A DNA stretch of 5,183 bases from an uncultured Eubacteriales bacterium (GTDB lineage: Bacteria; Bacillota; Clostridia; Christensenellales; Aristaeellaceae), in NCBI GenBank assembly GCA_902782795.1, contig CACZOT010000318.1, positions 1 to 5,183 on the forward strand, in the 5' to 3' direction. A model generated the notes under the pieces. That model made no database searches and was not told where the DNA came from. It saw only the letters and a list, made by a program, of their open reading frames with translations. The position numbers and the translations under genes are program-made. Positions 1 through 5,183 of this stretch are shown here, piece after piece (within the stretch, counting starts at the first letter, position 1; the number at the start of each line of letters is the position of its first letter).

Positions 1-468
1 GTAGCGGTCGCAGCCCTCCTGGATCTTCATGACCGCGCGGGTCTTTTCCTCATGGCGGCTGACGGTCAGACGTTCGAACGGCGCGCCCTTGAGGCTCTCC
101 ACGGCGATGAGCGGCTCCGCCTGGGCTTTGGCGCGTTCATAGAGCTCGACCACCTCTCCCCTGCGCGCCGCCCCGATCACCAAGCGCACGCCGGGCAGGC
201 AGACCCGCGCGGCGTCCTTCTGTGCGAGGCACCCGCAGACGATGATATCCGCGCCGGGATGTTCGCGCGCGGCGCGGCGGATGGTCTTCATGGATTTGTT
301 GTCGCCCGTGGACGTGACGGTGCAGGTGTTGACGACGTAGACGTCCGCCTCCCCGGCGAAGGGGACGCTCTCCCACCCCGCCTGCTCAAAGCGCTCGCGC
401 ATGGCTTCGGTGTCGTATTCGTTCACCTTGCAGCCCAAGGTCACAAAGGCGATGGTCCTCGCGCTCAT
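1..468 (-). CDS. mtaB: MtaB-type tRNA methylthiotransferase, N-terminal part (cut by window edge)
   Basis: This is the first 156 codons of a radical-SAM methylthiotransferase of the MiaB/MtaB family; the rest lies beyond the left edge. MtaB (YqeV) adds a methylthio group to t6A37 of ANN-decoding tRNAs, giving ms2t6A. The start of the protein reads TLGCKVNEYD (residues 10-19), the form typical of MtaB rather than MiaB or RimO. The three cysteines of the N-terminal UPF0004 domain, which bind the auxiliary 4Fe-4S cluster, are visible as C13 (LGCKVN), C49 (NTCTVT) and C80 (CGCLAQ). The fragment ends at KIQEGCDRY (148-156), where C153 is the first cysteine of the radical-SAM CxxxCxxC motif. The ATG at 468 overlaps the scpA stop codon as ATGA, so translation is probably coupled; a weak GAGG lies about 10 bases upstream. 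The family call is firm; MtaB over another family member is likely but rests on the N-terminal third. Confidence 0.93.
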   Translation of the reverse strand, partial: MSARTIAFVTLGCKVNEYDTEAMRERFEQAGWESVPFAGEADVYVVNTCTVTSTGDNKSMKTIRRAAREHPGADIIVCGCLAQKDAARVCLPGVRLVIGAARRGEVVELYERAKAQAEPLIAVESLKGAPFERLTVSRHEEKTRAVMKIQEGCDRY

Positions 469-1190
469 GCCTTCACCGCCTCGATCCAGATCTCATCGTA
501 ATTGACCTTCTGTCGCACGCGCACGCGGTTGAGCTTGAGCAGCTCCAAAAGCGCCAGGAACACGGTAACCACCTCTTCTCGGGTCGGTTCCTCCCCAAAG
601 AGGCTGGAGAAGCCCGCGCGCCCGCGCCGCACGCGCCTGGCGATGCGCGCCATGCAATCGCGCACGGTGTGGACGTCCCGCCGGATCTCCCTCTGGCTGG
701 GGCGGGTGGCGGCGTCGCGCGCCTCCGCCCGGGCCATGACGCGCTGGAACGCGGCCCAGAGACGCGCCGTGGTCAGCCCCGTGAGCTCGATCTCCGGCGG
801 CGGCAGCGGGAATTCCTCCGGGAGCTTGGTATAGAGGGCCTTGGCCTCGTCCTCGAGCTTGCGCATATCCTGCGTGAGCTCCTTGAAGGCCTTGTATTCC
901 TCCAATCGGCGGATGAGGAGCGCCTCGGGGGATTCCTCGTTCTCCTCGTCTTCCTTCTTGATGTTGGGGACGAGCGCGCGGCTCTTGATCTCCAGAAGCG
1001 TGGCCGCCATCTCCAGGAATTCGCTGGCGCTGTCCATATCCAGTTCGTCCACGCCGCGCATATATTCGAGATACTGCTCCGTGATCTGGGAGACGAAGAT
1101 CTCCTTGATATCGATTTTCGCCTCGCGGATGAGGGTGAGCAGGAGATCCAGCGGGCCGTCGAACTGCTTGAGGGAAACTGCGTATGCCAT
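465..1190 (-). CDS. scpA: Segregation and condensation protein A (kleisin of SMC-ScpAB)
   Basis: ScpA is the kleisin subunit that closes the SMC ring and works with SMC and ScpB in chromosome compaction and segregation on the nucleoid. The 241-residue length is normal for the family. The N-terminal helical domain carries the hallmark FDGPLDLLLTLI (residues 10-21), followed by IDIKEIFVSQITEQYL (26-41) and the helix around MAATLLEIKSRALVP (61-75). A charged, acidic stretch (79-90) leads into the middle segment expected to bind ScpB. The C-terminal winged-helix region, which contacts the SMC head in known structures, shows REEVVTVFLALLELLKLNRV (204-223) and ends QKVNYDEIWIE. The ATG at 1190 is chosen because AGGAGG lies 7 bases upstream (1198-1203). 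The gene follows the M50 protease gene directly and overlaps mtaB by 4 bases. scpB, the usual downstream partner in Firmicutes, is not here. Confidence 0.97.
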   Translation of the reverse strand: MAYAVSLKQFDGPLDLLLTLIREAKIDIKEIFVSQITEQYLEYMRGVDELDMDSASEFLEMAATLLEIKSRALVPNIKKEDEENEESPEALLIRRLEEYKAFKELTQDMRKLEDEAKALYTKLPEEFPLPPPEIELTGLTTARLWAAFQRVMARAEARDAATRPSQREIRRDVHTVRDCMARIARRVRRGRAGFSSLFGEEPTREEVVTVFLALLELLKLNRVRVRQKVNYDEIWIEAVKA

Positions 1191-1197
1191 TCGCTGG

Positions 1198-1205
1198 CCT
1201 CCTTA
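1198..1205 (-). promoter_or_regulatory. scpA ribosome binding site containing the upstream stop codon
   Basis: Read on the minus strand the bases are TAAGGAGG, followed by 7 bases and the scpA ATG. The TAA is the stop codon of the M50 protease gene, so a terminating ribosome sits on the scpA Shine-Dalgarno sequence. This fixes the scpA start and suggests translational coupling of the two genes. Confidence 0.9.
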
Positions 1206-2054
1206 CAAAATGCCCAGCATGCTCATGACGCGCGCCGCCGCCTGCCCCACGCCGCTAAAGACGAAATCGCTCACGGCGGTGAGCCCCTTATCCAGAAGTC
1301 CGGTGGCGAAGAGCGCAACCATGATGCCGGAGCCGACCATCATGCCCTTGCGGTCGGCGAAGAGCGGCCGACGCAGGACGAGATCATTGAGGACATGGTA
1401 GCCGTCCAGAGGCGGCAGCGGAATGAGATTGAAGATGGCCAGCATCATGTTGGTGATCATGCTGTAGCCCGCCATCTGGAACAGATACCCCGCCGTCCGC
1501 CCGAACGCGGGGACGATGAGCTCGTCCGCGTAATAGGGCGCGTAGGCGAGCAGATCCCGCACGGCGACGTAATAGGTCTTGCCGTCCTCGGGGAAGAAGT
1601 AGCACATCTCGCCACCGTAAAGGCTCTTGAAGTATTCGGGCACGCTCCAGGCGGCTGCGGAGACCGTATCCACCCGGGCCAGAGCCGCGGCGCACGTCCC
1701 GTAGACGATGAGAGCGCTGAGGACGAAGAGGATCAGGTTCATGGTGATGCCGGCGATGGAGACGAGCAGGTCGTCCCGGCGGTAATGGCGGAAATTGCGC
1801 GGGTTCACGGGCACGGGCTTGGCCCAGCCGATTCCCACCAGCAGCATCATCAACAGGCCCGTGATGTCCAGATGCCGGAGGGGGTTGAGCGTGATGCGGC
1901 CCAGCTGGCGCGCGGTCGGGTCTCCGCACTTTTCCGCGACCCAGCCGTGGGCCGCCTCATGAGCGGAGATGGCCAGCAGCCGCCCGGGCAGCGCCAGCAG
2001 GAAGAAGACCAGCGTCGCGCGCGGGTCGGACAGAAGCTGCGAGATCAGGCCCAT
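1203..2054 (-). CDS. Site-2 protease family (M50) integral membrane metalloprotease
   Basis: This is a 283-residue multi-pass membrane protein of the M50/site-2 protease family, zinc peptidases that cut within or near the membrane. The zinc motif is HEAAH (H32, E33, H36), directly after a hydrophobic helix (about 14-31). It is followed by the family segment LGRITLNPLRHLD (51-63), the helix at 64-77, and GWAKPVPVNPRNFR (76-89). The second conserved block AGITMN (101-106) opens a membrane helix, and the third zinc ligand is D217 in NLIPLPPLDGYHVL (209-222). All expected catalytic residues are present, so activity is plausible; the substrate is unknown. Between N106 and D217 there are about 110 residues, more than in compact relatives, with an inserted hydrophilic segment around 126-185. 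The start has GGAGGAG 5 bases upstream (2060-2066). Such genes often precede scpA in Clostridia, and here they share an operon. Confidence 0.92.
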   Translation of the reverse strand: MGLISQLLSDPRATLVFFLLALPGRLLAISAHEAAHGWVAEKCGDPTARQLGRITLNPLRHLDITGLLMMLLVGIGWAKPVPVNPRNFRHYRRDDLLVSIAGITMNLILFVLSALIVYGTCAAALARVDTVSAAAWSVPEYFKSLYGGEMCYFFPEDGKTYYVAVRDLLAYAPYYADELIVPAFGRTAGYLFQMAGYSMITNMMLAIFNLIPLPPLDGYHVLNDLVLRRPLFADRKGMMVGSGIMVALFATGLLDKGLTAVSDFVFSGVGQAAARVMSMLGIL

Positions 2055-2091
2055 CGTTTCTCCTCCGTTTCGGGCATGGGTTCAAGCATAT

Positions 2092-2120
2092 AGTATACCG
2101 CAGGAAAAACTTTGGCGCAA
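2092..2120 (-). promoter_or_regulatory. Predicted sigma-A promoter of the M50-scpA-mtaB operon
   Basis: On the minus strand there is TTGCGC (2120-2115), a 17-base spacer, and TATACT (2097-2092), which matches 5 of 6 bases of the -10 consensus. Initiation would fall near 2085, leaving a leader of about 30 bases that contains the GGAGGAG ribosome site. The -35 match is only 3 of 6. The -10 lies in TATAGTATA, which could also supply a weak -10 (TATAGT, 2089-2094) for the divergent HAD gene, but I see no good -35 for that direction. Confidence 0.6.
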
Positions 2121-2159
2121 CGGCAGGAAAACGAAGTTCCCGCGCAGAATGTTAACCGC

Positions 2160-2720
2160 ATGAACGTGTACGATTTCGACAACACCATCCTGCGCGGGGA
2201 CACCACCTGGCGCTTTACCCTCTGGTGCGCGCGCCGCTACGGCGCGGTGCGGCGGCATCTGGGGCGGGTCCTTCTGCGTGTGCCGCGCTTTCTCGCGGGA
2301 AAGATGACTCTCACCGAGGGCAAGAGTTTCCTGCTGGGATATTTCGCGCTTGTGCCGGATATGGACGCGGAGATCGCCCGCTTCTGGGAGGCCAACATGC
2401 CGCGCGTGAAGAATTGGTACCTCGCGGCGCGGCGGCTGGACGACGTGGTGGTCACGGCCTCGCCGGAATGCCTGGTGCGTCCCGCCTGCGAACGGCTCGG
2501 GGTCGCCTGCGTAGGCACGCGCGCGGACAGGACCACGGGCGTCATTACCGGTAAGAACTGTTCGGGCGTGGAAAAGGTGCGGCGCTTTCGCGAGGCATAC
2601 CCCGGCGCGAAGATCGAGGCCTTCTATTCCGATTCCCTGCGCGATTCCCCCCTCGCGCGGGAGGCCAATCGCGCGTACCTCGTCAAGGGAGAGACGCTCT
2701 CCCCCTGGCCGGAGCCCTGA
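2160..2720 (+). CDS. HAD superfamily, subfamily IB phosphatase-like protein
   Basis: This 186-residue protein has the order of motifs of HAD-IB phosphatases (SerB-like). Motif I is YDFDNTI (4-10), with nucleophile D5 and general acid/base D7. A helical cap of about 60-70 residues follows. Motif II is VVVTASPE (96-103). A GKNCSGVEK block (131-139) carries the motif III lysine. Motif IV is YSDSLRDSPLA (156-166), with D158 and D162 as magnesium ligands. All catalytic residues are present, so it is probably an active phosphomonoesterase in the cytoplasm. The substrate cannot be read from the sequence, and SerB function is not implied. I chose the ATG at 2160 because relatives begin just before motif I. 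An in-frame TTG at 2112, with AGGA 6 bases upstream, would add 16 residues. The gene runs divergently from the M50 operon. Confidence 0.85.
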   Translation: MNVYDFDNTILRGDTTWRFTLWCARRYGAVRRHLGRVLLRVPRFLAGKMTLTEGKSFLLGYFALVPDMDAEIARFWEANMPRVKNWYLAARRLDDVVVTASPECLVRPACERLGVACVGTRADRTTGVITGKNCSGVEKVRRFREAYPGAKIEAFYSDSLRDSPLAREANRAYLVKGETLSPWPEP

Positions 2721-2726
2721 CGGAAC

Positions 2727-2748
2727 GCGCTTGCCGCAGGCGAAGCGC
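2727..2748. repeat. Imperfect inverted repeat overlapping the -35 region
   Basis: GCGCTTGCC (2727-2735) pairs with GGC-AAGCGC (2739-2741 and 2743-2748), with a GCA loop and one bulged G at 2742. No T-run follows directly, so it is not a classical intrinsic terminator for the HAD gene. It covers the -35 hexamer and part of the spacer of the promoter at 2731-2759, the position of a repressor operator, but that role is a guess. Confidence 0.5.
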
Positions 2749-2759
2749 GGTGTTATAAT
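2731..2759 (+). promoter_or_regulatory. Sigma-A promoter with extended -10, for the DUF308 unit
   Basis: TTGCCG (2731-2736, 4 of 6 matches to the -35 consensus) is separated by 17 bases from a perfect TATAAT (2754-2759). TG at 2751-2752 makes an extended -10 (TGTTATAAT). Initiation would be near 2766, about 24 bases before the DUF308 start. This is the best promoter in the window, and it makes the following two genes independent of the HAD gene. Confidence 0.85.
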
Positions 2760-2774
2760 GGCTCCAGTTTTTTC

Positions 2775-2781
2775 AAGGAGG
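2775..2781 (+). promoter_or_regulatory. Ribosome binding site of the DUF308 gene
   Basis: AAGGAGG lies 8 bases before the ATG at 2790. It is a near-perfect Shine-Dalgarno sequence and settles the start codon. Confidence 0.9.
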
Positions 2782-2789
2782 CGGAACAA

Positions 2790-3296
2790 ATGGCAAAGGG
2801 CAGCATCAACAAAGGCAGCGCGTTAAGCTGGCTCCTCCTCGGCGTGATCGGCGTACTGCTGATCGTCGGGCGGAATTTCATCAAGGACGTGTTCTATATC
2901 GTGCTGGCTGTGGGGCTGATCCTCTCGGCCGCGGCTGGCATCTTCGGCTGGTGGAAGGAAAAATCCAAAAAGCCCGCGGAGATCGCTCGGCTCCTGGGCA
3001 GTGCGCTCCTGGTGATCGTGGGGATCTGGATCCTCACCCACCCCGGCACGTTCGACGCCATCGTCAACGTGTTGATCGGCGCGGTGCTCATCCTGGCGGG
3101 CGGCTCCTGGTTCGTGCGCGGCTGGAGCGCCGAGCGGGATCTCTTCCCCATGGTCCTCGGCGGCGTCGGCGTGGCGCTCGGCATCGTCGTCATCTGCAGC
3201 AAGGCCGCCACCGGATGGCCCATCGTCCTGGAAGGCGCCGGCTTCATCTATACCGCCGTGGCGGGCTTCCTCTCCGAGAGGCGCTTCGGCGCGTAA
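2790..3296 (+). CDS. DUF308 / HdeD-like six-helix membrane protein
   Basis: This 168-residue protein is almost entirely membrane-embedded. Six hydrophobic segments are visible at about 11-27, 34-55, 66-83, 88-109, 118-136 and 143-161, arranged as three helical hairpins. This glycine- and small-residue-rich pattern matches the DUF308 (HdeD-like) short-repeat family, whose best-known member is linked to acid resistance in E. coli; the molecular function is unknown. The N-terminus (MAKGSINKGS) and the loop at 55-65 (WKEKSKKPAEI) are basic, and by the positive-inside rule both should be cytoplasmic. No catalytic motif is apparent. The gene starts an apparent two-gene operon with its own promoter. 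Its TAA stop forms part of the ribosome site of the next gene. The family call rests on topology and general resemblance, so a different small membrane family is possible. Confidence 0.75.
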   Translation: MAKGSINKGSALSWLLLGVIGVLLIVGRNFIKDVFYIVLAVGLILSAAAGIFGWWKEKSKKPAEIARLLGSALLVIVGIWILTHPGTFDAIVNVLIGAVLILAGGSWFVRGWSAERDLFPMVLGGVGVALGIVVICSKAATGWPIVLEGAGFIYTAVAGFLSERRFGA

Positions 3297-3301
3297 GGAG
3301 G
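3295..3301 (+). promoter_or_regulatory. Ribosome binding site of the exported-protein gene, overlapping the DUF308 stop
   Basis: AAGGAGG starts inside the TAA stop codon of the DUF308 gene (3294-3296) and lies 6 bases before the ATG at 3308. It selects this ATG over the longer open frame that extends upstream through the DUF308 gene, and it suggests translational coupling. Confidence 0.9.
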
Positions 3302-3307
3302 CAAGAG

Positions 3308-4162
3308 ATGCGCAGAATTCTGTCGATTCTCCTGACGGCGCTGCTTCTGTGCGCGCCGCTTCGCAGCCCTGCGGATACGGCGGAGGAGCCTTCTCTCGGG
3401 GACCTTTTCTCCGCCTGGCTGCTGGACACGCGGGACCTCGCCGGCGCCTTCGCCTCCGAGATCGGTTCAGAGCTGGACGCCGCGGGCGAGGCCGTCGGCG
3501 ACGCGCTCGACGAGGCGCAGGCCTACCTTGACGAGAACCTCCCCATCTGGACGGAGGAGGCCCGCATGGCATGGGACGCGCTCTCCGGAGCCGCTCTGGA
3601 GGCGGCGGGGACGGTATCCGAGGAGGCCAAAGCGGCCTACGTCTCCCTGCGCGCTTGGGCGCTGGAGAAGGCTCCCGCCGTTCGGGAGAAGCTCCTTGAG
3701 CTCGTGGACGCGCTCGGCTGCGCGGCGGGCGTTTCGGAGGCACGGGTCGCCATGGTGGACCGCTACGTCGCCCAGCATGGACACGGGGAGATCCTCGCCG
3801 CATGGGAGACCGTACAATCCACCCTGTCGGATCCTGCGGCCGTGACCCGCGAGAACCTGGACGCCGCCATGGAACGGATGCGCTCTTGGCTTTCCTTCTC
3901 TTCGGACAGCGCCGCGGGAGAGGTTCTCCGGCAGCTGGACGCGCTCCTGCGCAGCGAATACCAGCGCAGCCTGCAGGCGTTCGTCTCCGTGAACGGCAGC
4001 GAGGGGATACAGACCGCATGGGCCAATATCGAGGCCGCTTTGGATAGCGGCGAGCCGATCCCCCAGGAGGATGCCGACGCCCTGCGCGCATGGTTCGAAT
4101 CTCTCGCGGACGAGCCCTCAGCGGCCCAGTGGGGCTTTCTGGAAGCGCTTCTGGCTGAATAA
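3308..4162 (+). CDS. Exported acidic helical protein of unknown function, with internal repeats
   Basis: I do not recognise a family. The 284-residue product begins with a clear signal peptide: basic MRR, hydrophobic ILSILLTALLLCAPL (4-18), then a polar stretch with plausible cleavage near PA (22) or TA (25). The cysteine at 15 does not sit in a good lipobox (LLLC), so a lipoprotein is unlikely. The mature part is rich in Ala, Leu, Glu and Asp and looks almost wholly alpha-helical. By hand count it has about 49 acidic residues against 3 lysines and about 16 arginines, so it is strongly negative. Three spaced copies of an AW...R[A/S]W unit are visible (W89/W117, W166/W194, W238/W262). No enzyme motif, sortase signal or C-terminal membrane anchor is seen. 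It is the second gene of the unit headed by the DUF308 membrane protein and ends just before a strong terminator. Confidence 0.85.
   Translation: MRRILSILLTALLLCAPLRSPADTAEEPSLGDLFSAWLLDTRDLAGAFASEIGSELDAAGEAVGDALDEAQAYLDENLPIWTEEARMAWDALSGAALEAAGTVSEEAKAAYVSLRAWALEKAPAVREKLLELVDALGCAAGVSEARVAMVDRYVAQHGHGEILAAWETVQSTLSDPAAVTRENLDAAMERMRSWLSFSSDSAAGEVLRQLDALLRSEYQRSLQAFVSVNGSEGIQTAWANIEAALDSGEPIPQEDADALRAWFESLADEPSAAQWGFLEALLAE
3524..4117 (+). repeat. Three diverged protein-level repeats within the exported protein
   Basis: Residues 73-121, 150-198 and 222-270 can be aligned by eye. Each has an aromatic Y or F (73, 153, 225), then AW (88-89, 165-166, 237-238), a helix ending in leucine, a [VI][STP]xE turn (103-106, 179-182, 252-255) and R[AS]W (115-117, 192-194, 260-262). 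The second and third copies are the most alike; the first is more diverged. The DNA itself is not visibly repeated, so any duplication is old. Confidence 0.5.
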
Positions 4163-4171
4163 CCACACAGG

Positions 4172-4210
4172 AAAACGCCCCGCTTTCCAACGGAAGGCGG
4201 GGCGTTTTTT
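4172..4210 (+). terminator. Strong intrinsic terminator between convergent genes
   Basis: AAAACGCCCCGC (4172-4183) pairs perfectly with GCGGGGCGTTTT (4197-4208). The inner TTTCC/GGAAG extends the stem to about 17 base pairs around an AAC loop, and six T residues (4205-4210) follow. It lies 10 bases after the stop of the exported-protein gene. On the minus strand only four T residues follow the stem, so it may also end the convergent phosphodiesterase transcript, less efficiently. Confidence 0.93.
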
Positions 4211-4220
4211 ATCTGGTCTG

Positions 4221-5183
4221 TCAGCGAAGCAGCTCGTTGAGGACGCGGCCCTGGGCCTCGGGCAGACGCAGGCCCAGCATAGCGGCGAGGGTCGGCGCGT
4301 CGTCCACGAGCTCGCAGCGCTCGAGCACGGCGCCCTTGCGCACGCGCGGGCCAGCTGCCAGGAAGATGGGCTGAGGCCCTTTTTCGGGCATGTAGCCGTG
4401 GGTGGCGCGGCCGTGGCGGTAATCGGTGCGATCGTAGGAGCGGGCCAGGGGCCGGCGCCAATCGTCTCCGAAGGAGGTGAAGCCGTCCGTCTCCAGAACG
4501 AAGGAGAAATCCCCGGCGAGGCCGTACTTCTCGCGCGCCTCATCGGCGGTGAGCAGCGCCGAGACGCCGTAGACCTCCTCGGCGACGAGTTCCTCCAGGA
4601 GGGCTTTCACGCGAGGCTCGTCGGCCTTGTTTTTCACATACACGTGCGCGGACATTCCGCAGGACTTGACATAGGCGTCCCAATCCAGGAAGGAGCCGTC
4701 CTCGGCCACTCGGATGAGCCCGGCCTCGCGCAGCTTCACGTTCAGACACATGACGCGCACGATATCCATCTGTCCGTGGTCGCTCAGGACGACGAAATCC
4801 GTGTTCTCGTAGATGCCCGCGTCGCGCGCGGCGTCCATGAGCAGGCCGAGCCACTCATCTGTCTCGCGCACGGCCTCGTCCACATGGCCGTTGAACAGGC
4901 CCCAGGCGTGGCGCGCGCCATCGATGTTGGCGGGGTGCAGCATGATGAGATTGGGCTTGTGGCGGCGGATGATCTCCGCTCCTGCCTTGCAGACGAGATC
5001 GTCCGTCATGGGATGCTTGCGGATGGTCACGGGGCCGATGAACGGCCGCAGCGCCTCGTCGTAGAGCTCCGGCGTGGTGCCGCTGCGCAGGAAGCAGGCC
5101 TCCTTCGTGTCGTCCTCGCCCTGGGGCCAGTATTCGTCGATGAGCCAATCGATGGACTTGTGGTTGCCCGTCACCGGCCAGAA
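4221..5183 (-). CDS. Alkaline phosphatase superfamily phosphodiesterase / nucleotide pyrophosphatase, C-terminal part
   Basis: The last 320 residues of a larger enzyme are present; the N-terminal region with the first metal ligands and the Thr/Ser nucleophile lies beyond the right edge. The frame is open to the edge, beginning FWPVTGNH, so the GTG at 5174 is almost certainly internal and not a start. Numbering from the fragment, metal-ligand motifs typical of type I phosphodiesterases are NIDGARHAWG (86-95, D88 and H92), VVLSDHGQ (131-138, D135 and H136) and ATHGYMPEKGPQPIFLAAG (260-278, H262). These fit a two-zinc enzyme that hydrolyses phosphodiester or phosphomonoester bonds. A segment between the DHG and HGY motifs (about 140-255) looks like the usual accessory insertion. 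The substrate is unknown, and whether it is exported cannot be told without the N-terminus. It converges on the DUF308 unit across a shared terminator. Confidence 0.9.
   Translation of the reverse strand, partial: FWPVTGNHKSIDWLIDEYWPQGEDDTKEACFLRSGTTPELYDEALRPFIGPVTIRKHPMTDDLVCKAGAEIIRRHKPNLIMLHPANIDGARHAWGLFNGHVDEAVRETDEWLGLLMDAARDAGIYENTDFVVLSDHGQMDIVRVMCLNVKLREAGLIRVAEDGSFLDWDAYVKSCGMSAHVYVKNKADEPRVKALLEELVAEEVYGVSALLTADEAREKYGLAGDFSFVLETDGFTSFGDDWRRPLARSYDRTDYRHGRATHGYMPEKGPQPIFLAAGPRVRKGAVLERCELVDDAPTLAAMLGLRLPEAQGRVLNELLR

Noticed and set aside
669..2093. A 474-codon open frame on the plus strand
   Set aside because: It lies antisense to the well-identified scpA and M50 genes, its product is rich in His, Arg, Gln and Asp with no recognisable domain, and it arises from the GC-rich codon pattern of the real genes.
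2727..2773. Hairpin plus the later T6 run as a terminator of the HAD gene
   Set aside because: The T-run (2768-2773) is about 20 bases beyond the stem and lies between the TATAAT box and the ribosome site, so the geometry is wrong for intrinsic termination.
2082..2789. A 235-codon minus-strand frame opposite the HAD gene
   Set aside because: It is antisense to a gene with all HAD motifs intact and its translation shows no domain; it is a GC-driven shadow.
2951..3307. N-terminal extension of the exported-protein frame through the DUF308 gene
   Set aside because: The extension is Arg/His-rich shadow sequence out of frame with the DUF308 gene. The ATG at 3308 has AAGGAGG at 6 bases and starts a proper signal peptide.
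2823..4190. A 455-codon open frame on the minus strand
   Set aside because: It is antisense to the DUF308 and exported-protein genes, consists largely of Pro/Arg-rich low-complexity sequence, and lacks a ribosome site; those two plus-strand genes have promoter, ribosome sites and terminator.
4221..5174. GTG at 5174 as the start of the phosphodiesterase gene
   Set aside because: The frame stays open to the window edge with family-like FWP before it, and a start there would remove the domain with the first metal ligands and nucleophile.
1..5183. Mobile element, CRISPR, tRNA or rRNA
   Set aside because: I saw no transposase or integrase frame, no direct-repeat array, and no cloverleaf or rRNA-like stretch; nearly all bases are taken by the annotated genes.

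Overview
The window is GC-rich bacterial DNA with dense genes, strong AGGAGG-type ribosome sites, sigma-A-like promoters and an scpA gene next to an M50 protease gene. This suggests a high-GC member of the Clostridia or a related Firmicutes lineage. That assignment is inferred from gene content and signals; no 16S or other decisive marker is present.

Layout: (1) Positions 1-2054, minus strand, hold a tightly packed operon read right to left: an M50 site-2 protease-like membrane protein, scpA (SMC-complex kleisin), and the N-terminal 156 codons of mtaB (tRNA methylthiotransferase), cut by the left edge. The protease stop codon lies in the scpA ribosome site, and scpA overlaps mtaB by ATGA. A good promoter candidate for this operon sits at 2092-2120. 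(2) Positions 2160-2720, plus strand, hold a divergent HAD-IB phosphatase-like gene. (3) Positions 2731-4210, plus strand, form a self-contained two-gene unit. It has an extended -10 promoter overlapped by an imperfect palindrome, a six-helix DUF308/HdeD-like membrane protein, an exported, very acidic helical protein of unknown function, and a strong intrinsic terminator. (4) Positions 4221-5183, minus strand, hold the C-terminal 320 residues of an alkaline-phosphatase-superfamily phosphodiesterase, cut by the right edge and converging on the same terminator.

The left operon is housekeeping (chromosome segregation, tRNA modification, membrane proteolysis). The part least explained by known biology is the DUF308 plus exported-protein pair. 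Reading the exported protein by eye shows three spaced copies of a roughly 70-77 residue unit marked by an AW...R[A/S]W signature, which I cannot assign to a known family. There are no RNA genes, CRISPR arrays, insertion sequences or other mobile-element signs. The only intergenic gaps are short (about 105, 69, 11 and 58 bases), and each is described below.
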